DNA of 64,000 bases from Russula earlei. Lineage: Eukaryota; Basidiomycota; Agaricomycetes; Russulales; Russulaceae. Below are positions 45,258 to 61,027 of this stretch, in pieces. Position 1 is the stretch's first letter. Each line of letters opens with the position of its first letter. The notes under the pieces were generated by a model. The model was not told the origin of the DNA, made no database searches, and was given only the letters and a program-made list of their open reading frames with translations. The stretch lies in assembly GCA_025769875.1 (NCBI GenBank), contig JAGFNK010000026.1, positions 124,001-188,000 of the forward strand. The letters run 5' to 3'. Made by a program: the position numbers and the translations under genes.

Positions 45258-48166
45258 CTATAGTGGAGCTGATACGGGTTGTGTCCGCACCGGGATGCTC
45301 GAGCCCGATGACATCGTGCACTCGTATAATGTGAACATGACGAGTACGTGCAGGCCGATAGCATAGCCGATAAACGCGTTGCGTGCACGACGGTTGCCCA
45401 GCACCGCACGAGTCAACAAGAAAACGCCACGCTCGAGCGGGTTCAGGTTCGAATACGCCCGCGCTGCTTCCTGCAGTCCATCCACAGAGAGGGGGTGAAA
45501 AAAAAAGTGTGCGTTTAGCCCAGCTGCACAAGGACGAAAGGATGGGGAGGACGAGCGTACCCGGCCGCGGAATGCCTCGAATGGATTCATCGCTTCCTCG
45601 TAACGAGCGCTGTATTTGCTGAGCTCGCCCGCGCTGGGCGCGCTTGTAGAAGATGCTGGCAAGGGGTCGAGCGTCGAGTGGGCATTCTCGCGATAGCTCT
45701 GCATGTAGCGGACTTTCTCGTAGAGTTTCAGATTATCTGATTGTAGACTTCGGATCTCAGCACGCAATTCAGATATTATCTGGAATTGCTTGCGAAGTTC
45801 CTACACGAGTGATACACGGGAAGGAGACAAACATTAGAAGAGAGTATTTGCAAGTCGCACGTCCAATGCCTACCTCTTCGAGTTCTGCATTACGTTGACG
45901 GAAGCGGTCGCGTTGGCTGGTTACAATGGGAAGAATGGACGTATTGGCGGAAGATGTAAATGGTATGGCTTTCGTTTGTACCGAAGAATCCTTCTACCGA
46001 CCACAAGGGTTGAATTCCGGGTCGCGGGAATAGTTGGGACAACGCACATTCACATTTTTATCTAGCCCCAGGCCAGCCAGGACGTCGTCGTCATCTGCGC
46101 TGTCTACAGAATTATTGTCACTGTTTCCTTGGCCGCTTCCACCTTGTCCGTGTTGTTCAATTTTCAGCAAGTCCGATTCGAGTCGCTCGTTGAGCTGTCG
46201 ATGTTTCTCTAACTCCGAGGCCGTCGACGCAAGGTCGTCCTTGGCGCGCAGGAGCGATGCTTCGAGTTCTCCATGCAGAATCTACACTGCATTGACACCT
46301 GGAGTCACGACAGAACAGACGAGGATACCCACCCGAAACTTGGTCAATTCTTCGAGGATACGCTTGTTTTTGGTTGCCAAAAGGGCCTCGAGCGAGTTGG
46401 CAGGCTGTGCGTTCGCCTTAGATGCATTTGGATCCGGAAGCTGCAACCCCAGGCGGTTATCCTGGACGATCCCATCCTCTTCGTCGGGGTCACCGTCGAG
46501 GCCGGCAAATTCGACGTACTACACATGCCATGGTCAAATCGAATCCAACAAAACACAAATCTTACCCCTACCTTCATGATCTCGAGCTCTCTCTTTATTT
46601 CGTCGTAGTCAGCATAGCTCTTGAGTGACTGCTTCAACTGTTCGATCTCTCGAGCCTTATTGATATAAGTCAACTGCCGAATCTGATGAGCACGCGTTAC
46701 ATACCTTGTTTGAAGCTTCTCTTGCGTGCTCTTCTGCCGCCTTGCGGGCTCTAGTCTCAACCTCAGAGGCCACAACTCTCTGGGCACTGAGAGATCGCGA
46801 CAGACGATCGACCTCAGATTCCAAGGACGTCACTTGAGACTGGATGGTCTTTGACACTATGAGATAAGAACAGATGAGAGGACGTGGAGAAGTCAGAGGA
46901 TGTGCGATTACCGATCAGACTTATCATGATCGGTCTTGAGAGACTCGATCTCGGCACGCAAGAGTTCCTGGGGAACGTATAAATATGAAACGATAGCGCG
47001 CCAAAAGAAATATTTACATTACGACGCTCGACAGTGGCAGCTCGGGTATTCGCGCGCTCCAGGTCGGCGACGACCATATCCATTTGGGCCAACTTTGCGA
47101 TCACCTCCTGGTCTGGCAGCGGTCAGGTCAGAAGGTTGAAGCAGAAAGAGACCTTACCGAGTCGTTGACTCTGGTCAAGAAGTCTTGCCTCCGTTGATTC
47201 GTTTGACACGCGTAAATTACGGAGTTGCTCCTTCAAGAATGAAACTTGACGCAACAAGTCCTGTTCCCTGGCAGAATCTCAACAACAACTCGAGAAGAAA
47301 ATAAGAGACAGCCACACCTCGCTTCGTAATTGCGCATCCTCTCGTCATACGTTGCGTTGAGCTCGTTCTCCTTCTGGGCTACTCGTTCCTGAATCGCCAC
47401 ATCCATCTGTCTCCAGGGCTCAGCCGACGTCCAGAAGATGGTCAATCAGACGTGCCTTCTCCTCCAATTGTCCCGCTCTGGCCTCAGCTTTTTTTATCGT
47501 AGCTTCTACATTCGTAAGCTCGGCAACACGCGCATGCAGTTCAGCGTTCTCGGCTTTGACAAGCTGGAGTTCGTCCTCTAAATCCCGGGCCTCCGCAACC
47601 TTGACGGTCTGGTCCTAAATTGAGGGTTGGCATGACCGTTATGCAAAAGAGAAGCATCAACAAACGCACGACGGCGGCCTCGAGGAGCGGGTAGGGATCG
47701 GGTGCGTCTGCGAGGACCTTATACAGGCTGAGGAACGCACTCTCGACAGATTTGGACCGTTTTGTGAGGTTATCGATCTCGGTTTGATATGCTGTATCCC
47801 GAGAGGGGAGGATAAGCGAACACGAATACGCCAGCAGGTGAGACGCACACTTCAACAAGCCCTTGAAGGCGTTGACCTTCTCTTCGTCGGGTATCTTCTT
47901 GAAGTCTGTCCCGGCATGAGAACACGCGCCGTGGCACAAGGGTGGGCATTCTTGCCTTTGGTTTTATCCGCAAGCGCCTTCCTTCCGACAACGCTCTCCT
48001 TCTGATTCTCGACGACCTCGATGCCTTGTGCGTCAAGGATCTTCTGCAGCTCGGAAAGGTTGATGCCTGATGCAAGACATGAGCTTGTCGAGTTGATATA
48101 TGTGTGAATCCACGTACCCTTCCATGTTGCCAAAGCGCCGGAGAAGTTCTGCTCTGAAAGAGCCAT
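45258..48166 (-). CDS. COY1: CASP/COY1-type Golgi membrane protein
   Basis: CASP (Coy1 in yeast) is a Golgi golgin with a long cytoplasmic coiled coil and one C-terminal transmembrane anchor, acting in intra-Golgi retrograde traffic. ATG 48166 starts MALSEQNFSGALATWKGINL across the first intron. SELQKILDAQGIEVVENQKE, SVVGRKALADKTK, FKKIPDEEKVNAFKGLLK and YQTEIDNLTKRSKSVESAFL follow, matching the family N-terminus. A heptad-rich coiled coil in many short exons fills about 45.7-47.7 kb. The C-terminal domain has YSARYEEAMNPFEAFRGR, then AYSNLNPLERGVFLLTRAVL, GNRRARNAFIGYAIGLHVLV and MFTLYECT; the last two include the membrane anchor. The stop is at 45258-45260. The coiled-coil exons were not all checked for phase. 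It is divergent from the phosphatase gene, with 107 bp between start codons. Confidence 0.9.
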
Positions 48167-48273
48167 GAGACGACCGAGGATGACCTCGCTCGCGGGAACG
48201 ATGGCCGCGTGTCACATGATTTATAGCGATGCTCCGTGCTTTCGATCAAATCGATCAATCTCTGTTCCGACCC

Positions 48274-49383
48274 ATGTCAAAGCAAGTAGAACAAGTAGAA
48301 CGACAGCTCGTTGTATTCGATTTTGATTGGTGATTGCCGACATTTCTTTGGTATCAATAACCCTGACTCTCATACATAGGTCTCTGGCCGATCAGGACTC
48401 CGATAGATGGATCTTTGAGGTTTTGGCACCGGATATCCGTAGAAAGTTGAAGAATATCAAGCCGGACCATGAATGGACCGACCTAGTGTAGCGCGCGGCC
48501 GACACTTCGTAATATGACCTGGTTTGACCGGTCTTTACAGTGCTCAAGGTCTACGCGAACTGCATGAGCGAGGAATTACCAGGGAAGACATCGAAGGAGC
48601 ACTCAGAATCATCCCTTTCGTGAGCTCCCTTCTTTTCGACCTTGTCCCACATTCTCACATTTCGTTAAATGTCAGCATCCTGCGATGATCAGAGGCGTCA
48701 AAACGCTGAAGGCAGCGGCGAAGCCACAGACGACTTTTCTCTGTCTCTCCAGCGCCAACTCCGTTTTCATCTCCACAATCCTGCAAGTTCGTACATTTCT
48801 TCGTCGTCATCTCTGCACTGATCGAATAACAACTCGGTCTTGACGACAACGTACACAGTCAAAAGGACTTCAGGACCTCTTCGCGGAGATAGTGACCAAC
48901 CCTGCAGAGTGGGACCCATCGGGTCTGCTCAAGCTCACACGGCACATTGATCCCAACGGACCGCAACATCACTGCCCCCTCCGCTGCAACCCAAACATTT
49001 GCAAGGGTGATCACTAAGCCATCCATCATCTGATGTACATGTGACACTCAAGTACGATATTTGCAGGTCAAGAACTCGACGCGTTCATTAAACGCAAAGG
49101 TATAGACTATGATCCGTATCATCTATGTTGGAGATGGCTCCAATGATTTCTGTCCCGCCGTGAGGCTCAGAAGGTATCGCTCATCAGTATCATATGCTTC
49201 GACCATGTCAACCTTGTTTTCAGTCAGGATATTGTACTGTGCCGCAGATACAGAGAATTGGAGCATCGTATCGGGCGGGAAGGCAAAAGTGCAGGCCTGG
49301 TGTGTGAAGTTCGTTATTGGGCGGGTGCATGGGAAGTGGAAGAAATTTTCGGGCAACTCCCTGATACAGTCAAGACGATCTAG
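48274..49383 (+). CDS. PHOSPHO-type HAD phosphatase (frame broken by one base)
   Basis: This family (PHOSPHO1/2 and pyridoxal-phosphate phosphatases) hydrolyses small phosphomonoesters using two Asp residues. ATG 48274 starts MSKQVEQVERQLVVFDFDWS, placing the catalytic DxDx(S/T) motif right at the N-terminus as DFDWS, split by an intron inside the Trp codon. Next are IFEVLAPDIRRKLKNIKPDH, GLRELHERGITREDIEGALR, TTFLCLSSANSVFISTIL (motif II Ser), CPLRCNPNICKG and the HAD motif III YVGDGSNDFCP. Between DAFIKRKGIDYD and RIIYVGDG one extra base (CC at about 49112-49113) shifts the frame. The upstream frame stops soon after, and the downstream frame has a TAG just before, so no intron repairs it. 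After one more intron the protein ends EEIFGQLPDTVKTI at 49383. The physiological substrate is unknown. Confidence 0.88.
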
Positions 49384-49764
49384 GACGCAATGTCGTTCAG
49401 AAACCTTGGTCAGCAGACAATCTTATCCAATCGTCCATTTTGCACTGCCGAAGTGTATAACATTTGCGTGGTAGCTACGCATACATATCTGCGATGCAAA
49501 TGCGGTCCCGATGCCCCTTCGACAAGAGCATAGAGCTCAAAGACAGGTCAACAATGTGAATCGTAAATCGGAGGATGTATCACCGCATGGAGCGGATTGA
49601 GGACAATCTTAAGTGCATGTATTCAGAAGGTCAGGACAAAAGGCAGGGTGGAAGGAAGGAGGTGAAAGAAAAATTGCACGGGGAGATGAAAGAGATGTTG
49701 GTCGGCACTGCGCAGACATCCGTAACAGGAGATCGACGAAACAACCAGCCGCAGGCGGGGGCCC

Positions 49765-53975
<4,211 letters not shown>

Positions 53976-54180
53976 GTCCTACCTTACTTGGTTTATTCGG
54001 CGTGTCCCAATGGACGACAATTAATGGGCTTTGAAAGGATGGGAGGAAAGAGAATGCGACCGCAAAAAGCGAAAAAAAGCTAGCGGGTGAGGAAGATGAG
54101 AGGCCCGAGGGAACGAAGCTTAGACGACGAGCGATCGCAGTTTGGTCTGGGCTTCGCTCTGATCGCAGTGCACAGCACAA

Positions 54181-54693
54181 CTACTGGTCTACCATCTCCT
54201 TCAACGTATCCACCAGTGCCTTTTCTACCTCCACCAACATCTCACAACCATCCCCCATCGACACCGGCACATCTATTGATAAAAATATCTGCTTCCCAAA
54301 TCGCTGCGCTGGATCTCCCATCATCTCTCAAGTCTACAACTCCAGCAACGAATTGCTCACCGAGTCTCTTCGCTATCGAAAGGGCGAAATCCGAGCTCGA
54401 GGACCGTAACAGCTGAGTTCCCGTGGCTGGCAGGGTCTAAAAATTAGATGCAAAAATAAATTTACCTGCACCACCATCCCATGATCACGCACTTTCCATG
54501 GGGGCATAGCCACCGCCCAATCCTTGCCAAGACGCCCTCGCAAGATGGCACGATCCGTATTCTCCTGCAGTTCTTCCGTCACCCCGATCCAGAGCATATA
54601 CGAATCTGCCAAGCGCGTCACCTGCAGTGCCAGCGCTGGTGATGATGTCCTCGAAGATGGAAAGTACTTTGTCTCGACATTGACAGCCGTCAT
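54181..54693 (-). CDS. Proteasome assembly chaperone 4 (PSMG4/Poc4-like)
   Basis: Small proteasome chaperones of this family pair with PSMG3 to help build the alpha-ring of the 20S core. ATG 54693 starts MTAVNVETKYFPSSR, then ALALQVTRLADSYMLWIGV, NTDRAILRGRLGKDWAVAMP, LPATGTQLLRSSSSDFALSI, AKRLAQRFGKQIFLSIDVPV and a helical C-terminus VEKALVDTLKEMVDQ. Three exons fit. The first ends after PPWK. The second ends at AKRL, where the acceptor CCAG (not the nearby GCAG) keeps frame and gives the expected AQRFGKQIFLS. The length (about 130 residues), the TRL.DSYM.WIG opening and the SSSSD(F/I)ALS(I/M)AKRL motif match the family. An upstream exon is possible but not needed. It lies 205 bp downstream of YAK1's start, in tandem. 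Confidence 0.8.
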
Positions 54694-57600
54694 GGGGACA
54701 CAATAGGCGGTTGTGACGCCGAAAAGGAGTACACAATGTTGGTTGCAACAAGCGGCCCGTCCTCGGCGCATTCCGCCACACTCACACTCGGGCCTACCTA
54801 CCAGGTGATCTTCGTCTCTGTTAAAGGTATAGTCTGCCAAATTGAAAATCACTCGGTCCCCCGTTATTCGATATTAGGTCCTCCGTGGTCGCTAGCCCCA
54901 CTTGATTAGGAAACCAGCCGTTGATACCCTTTGCCATATGTTCGCTTGATGGGGATGACCTGAATCATCACCGTAACTTTCTCAGTGTGTGGCCGTGTCC
55001 TCCACATGCGTGTATTGCTGCCACGACGATTTGATCAGATCGACAGTTTATCAGAGTCCTGTCCATGATATGTCGCACGAGGCCCACAGGGCCGTCAGAA
55101 AAGAAAATGGGAATCAGATCGGGTTCTCCTTCAAGAGGAAGCGGACTTGTCGTCCCACTTTCCCGGTCGTAGCCCCGGCGGAACAGTCTACCAGCCAAAG
55201 CAAGGTGGATGGATTTGAAGATCTCGAAGCCGCATCCCTATCCTACTTTGGCGTCAACCTCTCCGCTCACTCACCTGGTCAACAAGACAGGGAGTCTGTG
55301 ATGGCACAAGGTTTTCCACGAACACGCATGGTCCGCTCGGGGTGCCATGGCTGGTGCTTGCGGCGTGGTACACTTTGACTATGATATGAGTGCCGCCATA
55401 GGTGAGTATTCCTTTGAGTCCAACTTAATGGAAACATCACATCTCACATCGGTCAACGATCAGGCTTGCCGTATGGTTATTCATCAGATTCAATTCAGTT
55501 TTGCGGGAAACAAGTGGAGATTTCCGCTGACGACGACAAGGGCGTTTTCATTCAAGGACGACTGCCGTACTTGTAACAACAACACGAATATTATAGCAGA
55601 CTACTTCTCAGAGACTCACCATTTAGACGAAATTCAAAGCATGTAGCGTTTGCCCTCGTGCTAGCGCACCCAGTCATGTCTGCAGAAGCGGATCTGCATG
55701 TCCTGTTATCCCTCTGTGTTCCCGAGCTCGTGCGTTAGAACCGATTTGATTCTCAAGGAAAGTGGCTGAGTAAATGTTTAAGCTCAAAGAACTGCATACG
55801 GTTTGGATTTAATGTGGCTATTTCGAACGTTGACGCATGCGGTTTCACCTCTGGCTTGCAGGACTGCACGGAGCAGCCAGGGGGTCCCTCGAGCTTCTCA
55901 TCCGGTGACAAGTTGACCTGCTCGTCTCGACGACATTAGGTGCTTCGCACGACCTGATCAGTCACTGGTTGATTTCGTCGAGGGCTTGCGCTTCATATAT
56001 AGATCACAAGCGTCCTTCCATGCTCGCATAGCCCAGTATCTCTATATTTAGTAACGTCCACATTCATTGGGGGGGGGGGAGGGTCATACGCTCAACCCTC
56101 GCCCTTAACGATGTGGTACGCGTGCGTGCTTTTTCCGCACGCCGCTGCTCGACTCGGAGCGCTCCTTGGAGATCTCTCAATGGGCATATTCGCCTACCCG
56201 ACCACTGGCCATCGCTCAAATCACGCACATTCTGCCGGCGTTCCATGCGATGACCAAACTCTCTCCTGCATTGAGGGGAGTCCGGTGTTGCCATTCTGGG
56301 CTCGCTTACTGGGCCCCTGTACGCCATCCTGGCATTTGGCACGTCCGTTCTCAACAAAGGTGCACAGGGTCGACGCGGGTGAAAACGATGCTGGCCGCCG
56401 CATTAAGCCAGTCGAAACACGAATCCACATACGTGCTACGAGCCCATCACCATAGACACAGAACTCCTCCTCCGTCGTTTCTTCCAGCCCGAATGGAAGG
56501 AGGGTGGTGCCCGTCTTAGCGCTCGCTCGTGACAGATGAATGCAGGCCTTATGTGAGCATAACGAGCGGGTATTCAGTCCTTCCCGTGTCATCACGCAAC
56601 GCGCAAGCTTCACCGTCGAGAAGCCATTCGCGTATAAGTTGTCCCTCCAGGGGAGGAGAGGGAGATCGCCCATCTAGTCGGGTGTTGGAGCGAAAGTCAG
56701 TCCTCCCCTGAGCGGCGCCCATCACGGGGGGGGGGAAGATCACAAGCACAACTTTATCATGATGATCCATTCGATATTCAGCGACGCCTGACCCTGCACC
56801 TGGCTGCAAGGTTTGGCGCTCAGCGCACGGCGAAAGCTATCGGGCTTGGGCGGCCCAAGCTGATGGCGGCGGGGGGAGACCGTTTACATACATACATTTC
56901 CCCGCAAAGGGTGTGGCGCGGACGGGAAGGGCAACTGACGTGACGATCTGTTCACGCACGTGCCGTAATTTCCAAAGGTCGGGCGTATGTCCCTTTTTTG
57001 ACTGACAGGATGGGGCAGAGTACCGCCACCCCCGGTGTCGTTTGACGGGCGGGCGCCGCTCGATCATCATCAGCAATCCATTACCCTCTATTTGGTTTTT
57101 TTTTGGTGCCCCCGGCCCATGACAGCTGCGCTCCCGAAAAGCCCTCTTAGTGGCGCCGCACGTATACGTCACGATGTGGTGGATGGTGGTGGCCCCTCAA
57201 AATCCCCCGTCCCCCCAATCCCCCCCCGCTCGCAGTGCCCTCATAATCAGAGAATGCGCAGACAGATCATCCAACGCCAACAGCGGCGGTCGTCGTGATT
57301 GCCCCTGGCGGGCCGCCAAGCGAGGATACGTACCCCCTTCCCGGCCCCAGCGGAGCCTAACCTGCGGATCGTACGGCATTCAGCGAGACCACTTTTGCAA
57401 ACTTTGTGATCATGACAAACGATGTTTGTTTGTGATGTTTTTCCCCTTGCCTTCTAGCTAGTCCCAACGGAGCGTCCCATTATTTAACTGTTCGTTATCT
57501 TTTTTTGTCCCGCTTTTTTTGCGGCGCGGTGAACAGATGAACAGATCGTCCCTACGAGTCGCGAAACGGTTCGTGGCCGTGTTACGGTTCTCCATCTCTC

Positions 57601-59377
57601 ATCTCCCCTCTTCTGTTTTTACACATCGTTTCCCTTTTTCGGTCGGCTTCTCTGTCTGGCCTACCTAAACAGTACCGTGATCTCCATGGGCCCCATTCCG
57701 CAGCGCCGCCATGAGCCCGTTCACGTTCATATCAGACCCTCATTTCCTATATTATCCCCCCCTCCCCCCTTTCAATGAGTCGCGTGTCCTACTCGTGTCC
57801 GCAAGATTGCGGGAAATTAAGCATGCACTGCACGATTTATCTCATGAGCGTGGTTGCCAACCCGCGAAATCCGGACCCACGCCGCCGCCAGAGGTGATTA
57901 ACGTTGCCTTCGAGCCCCCCGTGGGCCATTTAATCTCGGTGTGAAGAGCCTGCCTCGCGCCCCCAACCCCGTTCACCTTGGCCCTTCCTTCCCCCCCCCC
58001 CTGCTTCCGTTTTTCTCATCGTCCTTCATTGTCGCGCGCTCATTTGAAGCCCCCCCCCCCCACCTCCCCCGGCTGCGCCCGTGAGGGTTGAGAACGATCC
58101 TCCATCATCGCCCACCTACGTCCGACCGGTGAGCGTCCCTTGCACGCAACGCGGCCACGGGGCAAGGGCAAACCGAGCCCTTTTTTTTTTTTTTTTTTTT
58201 GCTGTATCATGAAATGGAAATGAGGACGCAAGGGAGGGGTAACATGGGTTCAGAGATGAAAGACGCGTGCTTGCGTCATGGCCGGTGCGGTGGTGCTCGG
58301 TCACAAAGCATCCCATAAATAAATCATCATTCCACGAGCACGACCACAAATCACGCCGCTCCGAGCGACCGCCGGACTCGGACTGTGTGCTCTTGCGTCC
58401 GCTCCTCCCAGTCAAGCCAACCCGAAAGGGATAGGGATTGTGGGGGGGGCAAAAACGTCTTCCGGTCCGATCGCATCCGACGACCGGATACATAGATAGA
58501 CAGAACAGATAGCCAGCCAGATCTCCGGGCCTCGTTCAGCTCTCTCTCCCTCGTTTCGTTTCGTTTCGTTTCGTTTTTTTTTTTTCTTCATTAACCATTC
58601 ATTCGTCAATACATTACATTCATCCATTCGCGAGGCCGAGATCCCCCCGGGCGGGAAACCGGTGCGGTGCGGTGACGCCGGCGCATCCGGGTAGGGTAGG
58701 GGCGGCGGCGGTTTGGCTGGTGGGCCATCATAAAAATCATGATCATGAAAGGTCATGGACCGATGACAATGACATGATCCATGCCAGTCCAGCCAGCCAT
58801 GTGAGAGCATAACGTGTACGTGAGACCGCTAAAAGTCTGATTTCGCTCCTTATAAGGCAATGGCAATCAACACTCTTTCCCCCCCCCTCCCCCGCGATCA
58901 CGTCCTCGGAACGTGGGGCCAGTTAAGCTCCATCTTTCCCCGCGCCACCCCGATATCAAACGGAGGTCATTACGAGAGGGTGCTGAGCGTGATGCCGATA
59001 GCCTCGACAGGTCAGCGGAGCGCGCCGTCCGTGCGTGCTCAGTTTTCGAAAACCACATGGAGGGGATAGCTTCCTCTCAGCACAAATGATATATATATGC
59101 AACATTGTTCACATTTTTCCGTACACGCTCTGGACGCCGTCTGAATGATGGACAGGACACGTATGAAGTAACAATCAGCTGGATGTGGGGGCGGTGCAGT
59201 GGTACGAGACCGAAGCGAAGACGAGACATGGTAAGGGGGTTCTGCACGGATGAGATGATTGGTGTGTGTGTGTGAGACACGGGATATCAGCGAAGAGGAT
59301 CGAGATGATCCTGGGATGAAAAAAAAAAAAAAAGGAATAGAGAGACATGATCACGTAGTGACAAGTTGGGGTATCAC
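54694..59377. other. Gene-poor interval, unidentified open frames
   Basis: A plus-strand frame at 54989-55378 (KVDGFEDLEAASLSYFGVNL) continued by another at 55347-55646 looks codon-like but matches no family I recognise. From 55.7 to 59.3 kb no frame is convincing. This part has many homopolymers and simple repeats: G runs at 56071 and 56731, C runs at 57990 and 58050, a run of more than 20 T at 58179-58200, and a TTTCG repeat at about 58552-58575. It may be a long 5' region of a gene outside recognition. Confidence 0.4.
58552..58585. repeat. TTTCG microsatellite next to a T run
   Basis: Four to five units of TTTCG followed by a T homopolymer, between gene-poor flanks. Another T run of more than 20 lies at 58179-58200. 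Confidence 0.8.
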
Positions 59378-61027
59378 CTAGCAGAAGAGCTGGTGCCACC
59401 AGTTCTTAAACTTGGTCCACCAGCCTCCTTCCCAACCCTCTGAGCGTGGTCGTGCGCTCACCCACATCCTACCGGTGCCAATTCGTATCGCAGCTGATGG
59501 TTCTTGACCAGCCTCGAGATCGGATTGTGGAGGCGAGTCCGGTGCACCGTCGGGGAAACGTGGGGTAGCTCGACGTGTGATGAACGTCGGGAAGACCTTC
59601 AAAAGCTGAAAAATCTCCGGATTCGTGAGATCGGGGGAGGTCCAGGTCCTCAAATATTCTTCATCAATGTCTTGAGATGCATACGTCACCGCCGGTCGTG
59701 GGTTGAATATATCTTCTAATTCGTGAGGGGGTGTGCTTGGACTCGAAGAATCTTCTATGGTATCCGAAAGAGACGTGGAGAGAAGGATAGAGTTGGACCG
59801 AGTAGAAGACGAGTAAGAGCGTGAAGGGGCGGGGGTATCGAGAAATGGGTCGCTTGGCGCCCTAGGCCTCTTCACCAGAAGGCTGTCGTGTGCAGCCGGA
59901 TTCAGGCGTGTAGGGAGGGAGGGTTTCGAACGGAGGGGTTGTGATAGGGACCTAGAATGGGGCTGGGCGAACAGGCTGTGAACAGGCGAGGTAAGGCTTG
60001 ATGGGGACGTGTACGTGGAGGAGCTTTCGTCGAAGCCCAGAACCTAATCAACGAACGGAAGATCAGAACAAGCCGTAACGAACTGCGTGATGGTCGGACT
60101 GACTCCTTTGAGAACGTCGACGGCCTCAAGCATGAAATCTTTACCGCTGTACGAACCAAAACAGTCAGGTTACATTGGCTGACCTAGCCAAGAGACAACA
60201 GCTCACCCTGCTTCCTTGAAAACTGCATCGTCAATTTCCCAGTGTATGAGATGCCCTCCTGCACCACCAAGGCGCTCAGGAACGACCTGCAGTCTCATGA
60301 GGGCCCACAAGCCTTCGAAGAACGGCTTTGTTCCCGGCATGCCAACTGTGCACCAGCTTCGGACGAAGCGCTCAAAAGCTTCATAACGTTCCTTCTGGGC
60401 AGTACTCCCCGAAGGGTCCCCCCGCGATAAGGGCGTAAGCGACGCGCCAGGAAGCGTAGCGGATAAGTGGGCTCTGAACTCCGTCGTCCGACGTGCATTT
60501 ATGCTGGCATGATAAGCAGAGCGGATCGACGCTTGTAGTCTCGAGAACGGGGCATGCTGCGCCGGAGGCAATGTGGCCAGTGTGTTGGTCATCTGTCGTC
60601 CAGCCTCCTCATCGTGGTCAAAGTACCTGCAAGGGGAGGACATGGATGAATAAAAGGAGTATTTATCCGATGTGAAAAGATCCGGCGAACTCACCACTTC
60701 CTGCATCGCTCTGCAAACTCTTCCAAGTCGGCTTGGACACGAGAAGGGGTCACCGAACGCGCTCCTTGAGAAAGGTGGGGGCTCGCCCTTCCGCTTGCTG
60801 GTCTCCTGTTCCAAGAACGCCCGTGATAGTTTGGTGACGTGGGAGAGACGACCTCGCCTTTTAGTGGCTGAGGGGTTGCAGAGGGCAGGTCGTAAAGGAG
60901 TGTTTGGTGCTCTGAGGGACACGACCGCACTCGCACCGTTCGTGTTACGCCTGGTGGTCGGTTGAACCCGAAGAGGAAGTGGAGGTGGACGGCGGGCGGT
61001 TTCCAGCAAGTATCCCGGGGCAGACAT
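59378..61027 (-). CDS. Conserved fungal protein of unknown function
   Basis: ATG 61027 starts MSAPGYLLETARRPPPLPLR. A globular region follows: RRTTEFRAHLSATLPG, AFERFVRSWCTVGMPGTKPF, FEGLWALMRLQVVPERLGGA and WEIDDAVFKEAG. After two short introns it continues KDFMLEAVDVLKGVLGFDES, then a Ser/Thr/Pro-rich linker, FLVK-like basic motifs, EIFQLLKVFPTFITRR, and an aromatic C-terminus GWEGGWWTKFKNWWHQLFC. I recall proteins of this type (PGTKPFW..LWA..RLQ..PE..GGAG) from many basidiomycetes, but no function is established and none is suggested by the neighbours. Exon phases are consistent (59378 to about 60010, about 60120-60160, 60203-60615, 60700-61027 approximately). It could be a membrane-associated protein because of the tryptophan-rich tail. 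Confidence 0.75.

Noticed and set aside
45430..45470. GGTTCGAATACGCC, resembling a tRNA B box
   Set aside because: It lies inside the CASP coding region and no cloverleaf or A box fits around it.
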